Assembly (NCBI GenBank): GCA_028683435.1
Contig: JAQUIG010000002.1
Coordinates: 1 to 64,000, forward strand
Direction: 5' to 3'
Source: Desulfuromonadaceae bacterium
GTDB taxonomy: Bacteria; Desulfobacterota; Desulfuromonadia; Geobacterales; Pseudopelobacteraceae
DNA: 64,000 nt
This document shows, one piece after another, positions 10,423 through 19,309 of this stretch. Positions within the stretch are counted from its first letter, which is position 1; every line of letters begins with the position of its first letter. A model generated the notes under the pieces. That model was not told the DNA's origin. It was given only the letters and a program-made list of their open reading frames with translations, and made no database searches. The position numbers were made by a program, and so were the translations under genes.

Positions 10423-10905
10423 CTGAAAGCTCCTTGGTAAAGTTACGTGATATAAAATTATACTATATTTTACATTGTATACGCTCAACAGCAAACGGCT
10501 GGGGAAATATAATTTACATGTTTTTTATCGTACTGGCTGGTGACCGTGGAAATAATTGTGCCCGTGGTGGGGGTTTGCCCGGGATGTCCTTGCCAATCCG
10601 GACGAGAATGACCATGCATGGGACCAGGAAAGACCCAACTGAGAGGTAATCAGTTCAGAGATAAACAGGATCAGAATTTAAGGTCAAACAGTACCATCCA
10701 CAAATGCTGTGGATAACCTGTTGAAAGGGTAGATAACAATTATAGATTATCAAGTAATATTCAGGGGTTTTTTCGTATTGCGTACCGAATAAGCACGGCC
10801 TGTAACTACCTGTAATTTACTGTCAATAGTTATTTAACCGGTATGCTTTACTCATTAAAACAGAAGGCTGTCGATGGTGCTGAAATAAAAATCAGACATT
10901 TGACG
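10423..10905. other. Intergenic region between ppk and pfkA-like gene
   Basis: These 480 bases lie upstream of ppk and downstream of the pfk gene, both on the minus strand. No reading frame here has a convincing ribosome binding site or recognisable product. One perfect DnaA-box-like 9-mer (TGTGGATAA, 10708-10716) is present, with a weaker match in the opposite orientation a few bases away. The A+T content is higher than in neighbouring genes. The ppk promoter probably lies in this stretch. Confidence 0.4.
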
Positions 10906-12015
10906 TCAATCGCCAAAGCAGGTATGCACACTGCGTGCGCTCTCTATCCAGCAATGATCGAGCGGCACCGTCCTCCGTTTGCCGACGACATCCTTGAGCG
11001 CTACCGGCTCGACCCCATCGCCGCGGGCGGCGACCATAACGCCGAAAACACCATCATTTATGAGGTCGGCACAGGCGGTCCCGAGACGTGTGGCCAACAG
11101 GCGATCTCCCGCCGAAGGCGTCCCTCCGCGTTGCAGGTAACCCAGAATAGTGAGGCGTGATTCCAGGCCGGTCAATTCTTCCAGTTGTTGAGCCAGAAAC
11201 TGGCTGTTGCCCGGTTTGTTGTTGCTGGCCCGTTCTTCAGCCTGCCGCTTTTTTTCTTTTTTCTTCCCCCCCTTGTTCTTGCCCGCCTCATCCAACTCGG
11301 TGGCGACCTGTTGGGAAATGGCGCCTTCAGCCATGGCAACGATGCTGAACCCCTGTCCGCGGTGGCTGCGGCGCAGAATTGCCGCAGCCACTTTTTTTAC
11401 ATCATACGGTATTTCCGGGATCAAAATCACATCGGCTCCGCCGGCAATACCGGCCCCTAAAGCCAGCCAACCGGCCTTGTTTCCCATCAGTTCCAGCACG
11501 AGAATGCGATGATGGCTATGGGCCGTGCTATGCAGCCGGTCGATCGCCTCAGTGGCAATCCCGAGAGCGGTATCGTAGCCAAACGACACGTCGGTCATGG
11601 CGACATCGTTATCAATGGTCTTTGGCAGGGTAATGACGTTCAGCCCCTGCTTCATCAGGTGGTAGGCGTTTTTTTGCGTACCGCCGCCCCCCAGACAGAC
11701 CAGTGCGTCAAGATGGTGCTTGCGGTAGTTGTCAACAATTACCTCGGTCATATCCCTCAACTTGCCGGCTACCGGCATTGCATACGGCTTGTCACGGCTT
11801 GTGCCAAGAATGGTGCCTCCCAACGTAAGAATACCTGATAACGCTTCAGAATCAAGCAGTTGGGTCCGATTTTCCATCATGCCACGGAAACCGTCACGGA
11901 ACCCGATTACCTTCATGCCGTAGCGCCCCAGAAGGGCCTTGCCGATCCCCCTGATAGCCGCATTCAGTCCCGGGCTGTCGCCGCCGGACGTCAAGATGCC
12001 GATCATTTTACTCAT
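10906..12015 (-). CDS. 6-phosphofructokinase, clade with PKTIDND motif
   Basis: This 369-residue protein has the phosphofructokinase fold: [18 protein letters not shown] at the N-terminus, GGTILGTSR, and [12 protein letters not shown] around the catalytic Asp. Where E. coli ATP-PfkA has GGDGS this protein has GGGGTQ, and where PfkA has PGTIDND it has PKTIDND. It therefore combines a Gly typical of ATP users at one specificity position with a Lys seen in PPi-dependent and mixed clades at the other. Phosphoryl donor (ATP or PPi) is thus not certain. A Lys/Glu-rich low-complexity insertion (about residues 243-270) interrupts the C-terminal half. A pyrimidine-rich gap separates it from its upstream promoter region. 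Confidence 0.88.
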   Translation of the reverse strand: MSKMIGILTSGGDSPGLNAAIRGIGKALLGRYGMKVIGFRDGFRGMMENRTQLLDSEALSGILTLGGTILGTSRDKPYAMPVAGKLRDMTEVIVDNYRKHHLDALVCLGGGGTQKNAYHLMKQGLNVITLPKTIDNDVAMTDVSFGYDTALGIATEAIDRLHSTAHSHHRILVLELMGNKAGWLALGAGIAGGADVILIPEIPYDVKKVAAAILRRSHRGQGFSIVAMAEGAISQQVATELDEAGKNKGGKKKEKKRQAEERASNNKPGNSQFLAQQLEELTGLESRLTILGYLQRGGTPSAGDRLLATRLGTACADLINDGVFGVMVAARGDGVEPVALKDVVGKRRTVPLDHCWIESARSVHTCFGD

Positions 12016-12254
12016 GGGTGATTAATCCTTTCTGTCGCCAGATCCACGCTGCAAACCTAAATGAATAAATTATACCCCAAGAAACGGATGTTCAACAGCA
12101 AACGTAGTAACCGTGACGATATATTTACCGTCCCGTAGCATTGGTGTGACAAAACGCACCTGCGTGACCATGAAAATCTGCCGTCCGATAGCGCACTCGA
12201 TGGGGTAACGCTATTCAGTTTTTTTTCAGCACCAAGATTCATATATAAACCTGT

Positions 12255-12282
12255 TTGACAAATAGAATTTCCCTGCTAGCAT
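12255..12282 (+). promoter_or_regulatory. Candidate sigma70-type promoter for the SPFH/AAA-Lon pair
   Basis: TTGACA (12255-12260) is followed after 16 bases by TAGCAT (12277-12282), about 95 bases before the SPFH start. The whole gap 12016-12376 between divergent genes holds no supported gene; a 61-codon minus-strand frame in it has no recognisable product. This is a match by eye only. Confidence 0.4.
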
Positions 12283-12376
12283 TTGACACACAACGCATCC
12301 GGTCCGGGTGACCGTCCCGTTGCCTGTCGGTCTGATGTTTTTGGCCTGATACTGCTGTTATTTCCGGAGGCCATCA

Positions 12377-13339
12377 ATGAGTAACGTACTGCAATCCAGC
12401 CTGCTCCACCGCGCCCGGCTGAAAGGCCTCTTCAAGAAAGCCGTTCTGGTGCTCACGGCTATCGTCCTGGTGTACGGTTGCGTAGCGATGATCTATGCCA
12501 CCAAGACCATCTACAAAATCCGTAAAAATTATGCCGTCATCCTGGAAACCCTCTCCGGGGAACGGATCGCCATCACCGATGTCGGCTGGCATATGCGCCT
12601 GCCGATCTTCACCGGCCTGGAGCTTGAAGTCCCGCTGATGAATCAGGAAATGCACCTCGGAAACAGCAGCGAACCGCAGCGGATCATGTCGAAGGGGAAT
12701 GTCGCCCTGTGGACCAGCGCCATGCTGACCTTCAGGATTCGCGACCTCAACCGCTGGGGGATTGAAAACCGTTCACCTCAAACGCTGTTACAAACTGAAT
12801 TCGACGGCATCGTCAAGGACGTGATGCAGAGTGAATCCATCAACGCGCTGATCTCCGACCGGGTGCGCATCAAAGAGCAGATCTTCCAAACCCTCAAGGA
12901 CCAACCGATTAACGAAGGGGGGTTGACCCTCGGCCAGAAGTACGGCATCGAGATCATCTCCTTCGTCCTCCGGGATACCCGCTACGGCGAAAAACTTGCC
13001 GAGGCGAGTGAAGAGAAGAAGCGCCGCGAACTGATCGCCGAAGCGGACACTTACGCTGCCGATCAGGAAGCAAGCCAGACCAGGAAACTCTACGCCGCCT
13101 ACACCGAGTCGATCCGGCAAATGCGCCAGTCGCTCGGTATAAGTAGCAATAATGAACGATATCTGCTGGATTTTCTCAATCAGCAGAAGTGGGCGACCGC
13201 GTATCAGAAAAATCAACAGGGTCAGAACACCTTTGTCCTGAACAATACCGCCTCGGCGGTTCCGGTGACTCTCCCTTCGCCCGTCGGCACTCAACCGCAA
13301 CTCCCGGTCAAACGCGATGCCGCAAACACGAAAAACTAG
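12377..13339 (+). CDS. SPFH/band-7 domain membrane protein
   Basis: This 320-residue protein has one N-terminal transmembrane segment (about residues 20-45, KAVLVLTAIVLVYGCVAMIY). An SPFH-type domain follows (about 50-210), with the pattern of HflC/stomatin proteins: GWHMRLPIF, then the VALWTSAMLTFRIRDLNRW strand, then the ALISDRVRIKEQIFQTLKD helix and GIEIISFVLRD. A Glu/Lys/Ala-rich coiled coil (about 215-260) precedes a Gln/Pro-rich tail. A GGAGG site precedes the ATG. The gene overlaps the next one by 23 bases, so the two are probably translationally coupled. By analogy with HflKC around FtsH it may scaffold or regulate the protease encoded next; this is inference. Confidence 0.8.
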   Translation: MSNVLQSSLLHRARLKGLFKKAVLVLTAIVLVYGCVAMIYATKTIYKIRKNYAVILETLSGERIAITDVGWHMRLPIFTGLELEVPLMNQEMHLGNSSEPQRIMSKGNVALWTSAMLTFRIRDLNRWGIENRSPQTLLQTEFDGIVKDVMQSESINALISDRVRIKEQIFQTLKDQPINEGGLTLGQKYGIEIISFVLRDTRYGEKLAEASEEKKRRELIAEADTYAADQEASQTRKLYAAYTESIRQMRQSLGISSNNERYLLDFLNQQKWATAYQKNQQGQNTFVLNNTASAVPVTLPSPVGTQPQLPVKRDAANTKN

Positions 13340-16300
13340 GACACCGATCTACGTCAGCCTGTCGGAAGCCCGCATCCGGCAGATCGAGAAGCTGATCGAC
13401 GGCTGGAGCAATGAAACACGCCGCTTTGTACTGCGCCGCCTGCACCAGTACAAGCCGAACCGCTCGCTGCTGCGGCGCTTTCGCCGCTGGGTGCAGCGAC
13501 TCTTCAGACCGAGACAACAGGACTTCAGGCTATTGCAGAACCCGAGCCTGCTCAATGACTGGCACCAGCGTTTTGAGGCTGCCGGCTCACAGAACGCCAC
13601 CGCCGCCTGGAATCATATCCTGTCCAGGGAACTTGACCCCCAGGAGCACCAGTACCTGACCTTCCTCCTTGAAAAGCAAACCATCGACACCTTTGTGCCG
13701 CAGTCGATTTATGACTATTTCGACCGGCTCTATCACGCCTTTATCCTCAAGGAATACAGCAATGACCCGCTGGTTCCGCGTGCGCCGCTGGTACTGGTGA
13801 TCGGCAATTCCGGCAGCGGCAAGAGCGCCACGGTCAAGCAGGCGATCGAGGCAGCATTCTTCTCCTCCGAGGTAAAACCGGTAGTCGATCTGGACGCCAA
13901 GCGGGAAGAGGTTATGGCCGATCAACCGGTCTGGCGCAGCCTGACCGAAGTAGACCCTGAACTGGCCATCCGCATCGAACACCGCCGCAAACGCGCCAGA
14001 CTGCGCTTTTTTTCGCGGCTGCCGCTCATCCGCTATTTTTTCCGCAACCGCATCAGCCAGGCACTTTCCACTGTCGACGAAGATGGGGTGCCGGTCGATT
14101 ACGGCGTTATCACGCCGAATGACTATCAGACCGCCTGGGCCGGAGAACCGGGCAACTACTTGCGCAAGGCGATGGGAGACCCGCACCAGATGACGATCCG
14201 TCACCTGGAAGAAGCACATTCTGCCTTCGGTCGCCCCGACGAACGCAGCACCATAAAGAACCAGCAGGCAACCCTGATTGATGCCGCAAACATCATCCTC
14301 GATGAGATAGCCTACGGTCGTCGCGACTGCATCATCATCGCCACCACCGACCAGCCGGAACAGTTCGATCCGGCGATCTACCGACGTTTCATGGAGCGCG
14401 GGCTGATCATCGATGTCAACGACATTTGGGATGACCCGGCCAACCTGCGCGAGGTGGTCAGCCTGGAACTGCGCCGTAACAACCAGCCGAGAGATCCGCT
14501 GTCCGGGCCGCCGCATCTCTCGGAGGAGGAGCTCGGCATTGCGGTGCAGAAACTCTACCCGATCTTTCGCCAGCGCAGCCTGCGTATCACCCCCTCTTAT
14601 GTCCGGCGGCTAATCGCCGCACTGATCGAGATCAAGGGGCATTTTTGTGCCGAGCACCTCGACGACCAGCTCGTGATCCGCGACGCCCTCAAGGCGGTGG
14701 CGCGCAATGCCTATGGTTCGCTCTACAATAAGGTGGTCGGGGGACTGGATAGAAGCGTCGAGTGGAGTGAATATATCGGCACCATCAAGAATGATTTCTC
14801 CGAGATGGCCAACAACGCCCTGTTCTACAACATCAGCGAGGAAAAGGGTGTAGTGCTGGCCGGTCCACCCGGCTCGGGAAAGACCTTTTTGGTGCGCGCC
14901 TGGCTGGGGGATAACCATGACGTACAGGACATTTCGGCCAACCTCGCGGATCTGACCGATGTGAACAGCCCCCTCGAAGGGATGATCGCGAACCTGGAGC
15001 GGATTTACGATATCGCCAAAATGATCTCACCGGCGATCGTCTTCTTCGACGAAGGGGACGCCGTCGCCCCGCGGCGCTCGCCGCAAGGGGGAAGCCCCTA
15101 TGACAAGATCACCAACAAGTTTCTCTCGATCATCGATGGCGAGTCCCCGCTGAACCGGGTATTTACCGTGCTGACTACCAACCGGCTCGACATCATCGAC
15201 CCGGCGTTGATCCGCTCCAAACGACTGAAGGTTCTCAACGTCACCGGCCATCTGCGCGATGAGGACCGCTCGCGTATCATCGTCCAGGCGCTTGAAGGAA
15301 TCCCGCTGGCCAACGAACTGACGACCGGTGAGATCGCCCGCCAAAGCAATTCCATCTGCGAAACCCCGGCTGATTACAGTGCGTTTGCCGAGAAGGTCCG
15401 CTCCCTGCGCACCACCGAGATGGAGGTAATCCAGAAACTGCTCAGCATCAACACTGCCGACAGCAAAGAAAAAATCCGCTTTGTCCGTTTCAACTACAAG
15501 ATTATGCTCGGCCTGCTGGAGGGGATGCTGCCGAACAGTGCCCTGACCCAGAAGGCCCGTCAAGGGGAAGAGCGGATGCTCGACCGGCTGGATGATATTC
15601 TCGCCCTTTTTTCCGGGATCAAAACCGACACGGACTTTCCGCTCACCCGCTGGCACCTGCAGAACGCCCGCCAGCAGCTGGCCGGCAGTCCGCAGCGCAA
15701 GGGAAAGCAGCAGCTCGATGAATTTCTGGAAACCGAACTCTCCAAAGAACCACAGGTCGGCTTCGTCGTCGGAGTCGGCGCCAACGACACGAGCGGTGTC
15801 CTGCTGCCGATCGCCTCGACGCTGGTCTACCGGATATACCCGGAGAAGATCGTTGTCACCGGTGCCGTCTCGACCAGTTCCGCCCCCGGCGCGGAACTGG
15901 ATCTGGCCGTACAGATGACCCACCAGAGTTCCCGCGAAGCCCTAACCCTGGTCGAAAGCTACCTGCAGTCGCTGCTGCCACGGGTCAACATGTCGCGCCT
16001 GCTGGGCGAGTTCCTCAACGGCTATTCGATTCACCACCAGCTGCTCTCCGCCTCCTATAGCGTTGGCGGACCCTCGGCCGGCTTCGCCTTGGCAATCAAC
16101 ACCCTCTCGGTGCTGGTCAATCTGCCGGTACTGAATGATTTCGGCATTACCGGCGCTCCCTGGATCAAGGGTGCTCACAAAGGGGAGATCGGCGCATCGG
16201 TCATCATCGGCGGACACCGCAAAAAGACCGAGAAAGTCCTGCAGTATCTTCAACGGATGTATATGCCGGTGCAGAACTACCTTGACCTTGAACCGGAGGC

Positions 16301-16631
16301 GTTAGAATCTTACCGGCTGCTAGGTAAAGACGTCCTACCCGTCAGCAGCTTCTCCTCACTGGTCCCGGAGGTCTTTTACTTCGGAGAAAACCACCTGCAG
16401 CTTCTGCAGGATTTCTGCAAACGACGTATCGACATCGAGCTGACTCCAGCTTCACAGCCGGTCCCCCTGGCAACCAAAGAGGAGATGATCACACAAGCCG
16501 CCGGATTGCGCATGATGGCCGAAGCGAATATCCGCCAGCGGCTGCTGGCGATCCAGAACCATATGAACAGGCAGGATTCAAGCTACGACAGTATGGATCT
16601 GATTTATGCGATCATCGAAGAGCCTGTTTGA
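13317..16631 (+). CDS. Tandem AAA ATPase with C-terminal Lon-type protease domain
   Basis: This 1104-residue protein has two AAA modules. The first has a Walker A at about residues 162-170 (GNSGSGKS) and an ATTDQPEQFDPAIYRRFMERG sensor/arginine-finger region. The second has a Walker A at about 515-523 (AGPPGSGKT), Walker B VFFDEGDA near 575, and a second region of homology around TTNRLDIIDPALIRSKRL. The C-terminal third resembles the Lon (S16) protease domain: GGPSAGFALA contains the probable nucleophile Ser920, and IIGGHRKKTEKV aligns its Lys (about 970) with the Lon catalytic lysine. The Lon N-domain is absent and the AAA modules are closer to Cdc48/FtsH type than to Lon. The start overlaps the SPFH gene by 23 bases. 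Confidence 0.78.
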   Translation: MPQTRKTRTPIYVSLSEARIRQIEKLIDGWSNETRRFVLRRLHQYKPNRSLLRRFRRWVQRLFRPRQQDFRLLQNPSLLNDWHQRFEAAGSQNATAAWNHILSRELDPQEHQYLTFLLEKQTIDTFVPQSIYDYFDRLYHAFILKEYSNDPLVPRAPLVLVIGNSGSGKSATVKQAIEAAFFSSEVKPVVDLDAKREEVMADQPVWRSLTEVDPELAIRIEHRRKRARLRFFSRLPLIRYFFRNRISQALSTVDEDGVPVDYGVITPNDYQTAWAGEPGNYLRKAMGDPHQMTIRHLEEAHSAFGRPDERSTIKNQQATLIDAANIILDEIAYGRRDCIIIATTDQPEQFDPAIYRRFMERGLIIDVNDIWDDPANLREVVSLELRRNNQPRDPLSGPPHLSEEELGIAVQKLYPIFRQRSLRITPSYVRRLIAALIEIKGHFCAEHLDDQLVIRDALKAVARNAYGSLYNKVVGGLDRSVEWSEYIGTIKNDFSEMANNALFYNISEEKGVVLAGPPGSGKTFLVRAWLGDNHDVQDISANLADLTDVNSPLEGMIANLERIYDIAKMISPAIVFFDEGDAVAPRRSPQGGSPYDKITNKFLSIIDGESPLNRVFTVLTTNRLDIIDPALIRSKRLKVLNVTGHLRDEDRSRIIVQALEGIPLANELTTGEIARQSNSICETPADYSAFAEKVRSLRTTEMEVIQKLLSINTADSKEKIRFVRFNYKIMLGLLEGMLPNSALTQKARQGEERMLDRLDDILALFSGIKTDTDFPLTRWHLQNARQQLAGSPQRKGKQQLDEFLETELSKEPQVGFVVGVGANDTSGVLLPIASTLVYRIYPEKIVVTGAVSTSSAPGAELDLAVQMTHQSSREALTLVESYLQSLLPRVNMSRLLGEFLNGYSIHHQLLSASYSVGGPSAGFALAINTLSVLVNLPVLNDFGITGAPWIKGAHKGEIGASVIIGGHRKKTEKVLQYLQRMYMPVQNYLDLEPEALESYRLLGKDVLPVSSFSSLVPEVFYFGENHLQLLQDFCKRRIDIELTPASQPVPLATKEEMITQAAGLRMMAEANIRQRLLAIQNHMNRQDSSYDSMDLIYAIIEEPV

Positions 16632-16733
16632 GGGGCCTGCAATACGGGGTGGGGGATGAGGCGCAGAGGCGACCGGAGGGAATTTGCACTGTACTTGATG
16701 AAAAATTGGCTCTATCTATTCGGTCCGAACTTA

Positions 16734-16783
16734 CAGAACTAAAGCGGGGGAGGCCGTATCCGGCCTCCCCCGCTTTAGTTCTG
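16734..16783. repeat. 23-bp perfect inverted repeat between convergent genes
   Basis: Arms at 16734-16756 and 16761-16783 pair perfectly around a four-base TATC loop, with a G/C-rich core and A/T-rich base. It lies between the converging AAA-Lon gene and the HesB-like selenoprotein gene, so it probably ends both transcripts. Neither side carries a clear T-run, so a factor-independent mechanism is not assured. Confidence 0.7.
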
Positions 16784-16804
16784 ACTCTGTCTGTATATGC
16801 ATAC

Positions 16805-17092
16805 CTAAGAGCAGGACGAACCATACTCCTGAGAAATGATAAAACCTTCCCCGGAACCGGAGTTGACAAAATCTATCATCTGCCCATCGAGATAGGCTTC
16901 AAGCTTTTTTTCGGCAAGCAGCTCAACACCGTTCAGATTCAACCTGTTATCATTTTCATCCGGCTCATCCAGAGCCAGCCCCAAACGGGGACCGCCTCAA
17001 CCAAAGCCTTCAAACACCACCCGCAGCATCTTGCCGGGGTTCTGGGCCAGAATAGGCTCCAGAGCTGTCTTGGCTGCATCAGTAATTTTCAT
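16805..17092 (-). CDS. HesB/IscA-like selenoprotein (UGA read as selenocysteine)
   Basis: This 95-residue frame is interrupted by one in-frame TGA at codon 32 (16997-16999), within GFG-Sec-GGPRLGLALDEP. The Sec aligns with the first conserved Cys of HesB/IscA proteins, which bind iron or Fe-S clusters. It matches the known family of HesB-like selenoproteins found in Geobacter and relatives. The C-terminus, GEGFIISQEYGSSCS, keeps one Cys near the end. An AAGGAG site sits 7 bases before the ATG at 17092. A SECIS-like hairpin follows the TGA, and selA, selB and tRNA-Sec are all in this window. Standard gene callers would miss or truncate this gene. The role in Fe-S metabolism is inferred from the family. 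Confidence 0.93.
16960..16978 (-). promoter_or_regulatory. Bacterial SECIS element of the HesB-like selenoprotein
   Basis: In the mRNA, 18 bases after the UGA, CUGGCUC pairs with GAGCCGG (7 bp, one U-G pair) around the loop UGGAU. The spacing and a G within the first two loop bases fit the bacterial SECIS rules for SelB binding. Confidence 0.85.
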
Positions 17093-17276
17093 AGCAACAC
17101 TCCTTTTAAAGTATATGTAATGCTATATATATCAAAACAGACGTATAATTACCAGACATTTTTGGGCGTCCCCGTGACCATGTTTGTTTACCCACCAACC
17201 CAGGCGGAACAAACTTCACGGTGCAGGACTTAAACAAAATTGCCTCACTGCCGCACTCCGTGGTACATTTATACCC

Positions 17277-19283
17277 ATGAAAAGACTTAATCCTCCACAG
17301 CAACACGCCGTCAATACGGTCGACGGGGCACTACTGATCCTGGCCGGGGCCGGTTCCGGCAAGACTCAGGTGATCACCACCCGAATTGTTCATTTTTTAA
17401 AAGATCTGCACGTCCCGGCCGAGAACATCCTGGCGGTGACCTTTACCAACAAGGCCGCCCGCGAGATGAACGAAAGGGTGCTCGGCATGGCCGGATCCAT
17501 CGCCAAAGGGATAGTTATCTCTACCTTCCATTCACTCGGCGTCCGTATTCTGAGACGCGACATCCGGGCACTCGGTTTCAAGCCGAATTTCTCGATCTAT
17601 TCTACCTCCGACCAGGCTGGCGTCATTCGACAGGCGACCCGTGAACGTGACATAGACCCCAAGAAGATTGATCCCGACCGGATTCTCTGGAAAATATCGG
17701 GGCTAAAAAACCGCCTGATCGGACCGAAGGAGTTCACCCCGGACAGAAACGATCCGCTGGAGATTGCAACTGCCGCCGTATACCCCCGCTACCAGGAGCT
17801 GCTGAAGGGTTTCAACGCCATCGACTTCGATGACATCATCATGCTTTCGGTACGCCTGCTGCAGAGCACCCCGGCCATTCTCAGCCACTGGCAGGAGCGC
17901 TTTCGCTACATCATGGTGGACGAATATCAGGATACCAACGCTTCCCAATACCTGCTGATTTCACTGCTGGCGCAAAAACATGGCAACATCTGTGTCGTCG
18001 GCGACGACGACCAGTCGATCTACGGCTGGCGCGGCGCAGAAGTGCAGAATATCCTTAACTTCGCCCAGGATCATCCCGGCTGCGTGACCATCAAACTGGA
18101 ACAGAACTACCGCTCCACCGGGGCGATCCTCGATGCCGCCAACAGCGTCATCAGGAACAATGCGGTCCGTACCGACAAGGCGCTCTGGACATCAGGCGGT
18201 AAAGGGCGTGAGATTGACCTGATCGTGGCGGGGAGCGAGGAGGAGGAAGCGGCGCTGGTGGTGGAGCAGATCATGCTGGAGCAGTACCGGGAAAAGCTGC
18301 GCTGGGCCGATCTTGCCATCCTGTACCGCTCCAATGCCCAGAGCCGGGCCTTCGAGGAAAAGCTGCGCCTGGAACGCATTCCCTATGTCGTCATTGGCGG
18401 GCAGCAGTTCTACGAGCGCAAAGAGGTCAAGGATGCTATCGCGTACCTCAAGGTGATCGACAACCCGAGCGATGAAGCATCATTGCTGCGCATCATCAAC
18501 TTTCCCCGCCGGGGAATCGGCGATACGACGCTGATAAAGCTGAACCAGTGGTCGATGAACCATGATGTGCCGCTGTTTGAAACGTTGGGGCGGGCGGGCG
18601 AAATCGAAGAAATTTCCCCATCGTGCCGAAAAACAGTCCTCGGCTTTCACGCCATGATGACAGAGGTCATTGCCGGATTCAGCAATATCAATATGGGGGC
18701 GCAGGTCAACACCCTCTTCAACCGTTTGAGGATCGAGGACGAGCTGTATCGCACCCTGAACGACGCCAAACAGTCTCGCAAGCGGATCGAAAATATCGAG
18801 CAGGTGGTCAACTCGCTGGCGGCTTACGAAGAACAAACCCCACGGGCCAATCTGTCTGCCTTTCTGGAGCGGATCTCGCTGATGGATGAGGACAAACCAT
18901 CCGAGGATGGCAAGGAGCACGGCACCAACGCCGTCACCCTTATGTCGCTCCACTCCAGCAAGGGGCTCGAATTCAGCCACGTCTGGCTGGTCGGGGCGGA
19001 GGAAAATCTGCTACCGCACAAGCGCTCGATCGAAGAAGATCCGACCGTCGCCGAAGAGCGTCGTCTCTGTTACGTCGGCATCACGCGGGCGAGAAAATAT
19101 CTGACGATCTCGCGCTGCCAGACCCGCCGCAAGTACGGTGCGGTGGAGGGGCAGAAGCCGAGCCGTTTTCTGGCCGAGATCCCGGAGCATCTGCTCAATG
19201 GCGCTGGTGGGGGAGCCGAGGATGATACGGCGGCGCCGGTCGATCTGGCTGAGGATTTTTTTGCGCGGATGCTCGGGGAATAA
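17277..19283 (+). CDS. UvrD/Rep-family 3'-5' DNA helicase
   Basis: This 668-residue superfamily 1A helicase unwinds DNA in replication or repair. The start is placed at the ATG at 17277 ([14 protein letters not shown]), the canonical beginning of motif Q; an upstream in-frame ATG would add 31 unrelated residues. Motifs in order: GAGSGKT (I), [14 protein letters not shown] (Ia), VDEYQDTN (II), [13 protein letters not shown] (III), QNYRST (IV), [12 protein letters not shown] (V) and [10 protein letters not shown] (VI). The C-terminus stops about 60 residues after motif VI and lacks the longer UvrD/PcrA tail, so it is closer in length to Rep (about 670 residues). The next gene starts 26 bases later. 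Confidence 0.92.
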   Translation: MKRLNPPQQHAVNTVDGALLILAGAGSGKTQVITTRIVHFLKDLHVPAENILAVTFTNKAAREMNERVLGMAGSIAKGIVISTFHSLGVRILRRDIRALGFKPNFSIYSTSDQAGVIRQATRERDIDPKKIDPDRILWKISGLKNRLIGPKEFTPDRNDPLEIATAAVYPRYQELLKGFNAIDFDDIIMLSVRLLQSTPAILSHWQERFRYIMVDEYQDTNASQYLLISLLAQKHGNICVVGDDDQSIYGWRGAEVQNILNFAQDHPGCVTIKLEQNYRSTGAILDAANSVIRNNAVRTDKALWTSGGKGREIDLIVAGSEEEEAALVVEQIMLEQYREKLRWADLAILYRSNAQSRAFEEKLRLERIPYVVIGGQQFYERKEVKDAIAYLKVIDNPSDEASLLRIINFPRRGIGDTTLIKLNQWSMNHDVPLFETLGRAGEIEEISPSCRKTVLGFHAMMTEVIAGFSNINMGAQVNTLFNRLRIEDELYRTLNDAKQSRKRIENIEQVVNSLAAYEEQTPRANLSAFLERISLMDEDKPSEDGKEHGTNAVTLMSLHSSKGLEFSHVWLVGAEENLLPHKRSIEEDPTVAEERRLCYVGITRARKYLTISRCQTRRKYGAVEGQKPSRFLAEIPEHLLNGAGGGAEDDTAAPVDLAEDFFARMLGE

Positions 19284-19309
19284 GGGACACCGCATCACCT
19301 GGAGGAGTT

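Noticed and set aside
10708..10716. DnaA-box-like TGTGGATAA suggesting an origin
   Set aside because: A single box with one weak neighbour and no dnaA, dnaN or other origin genes nearby.
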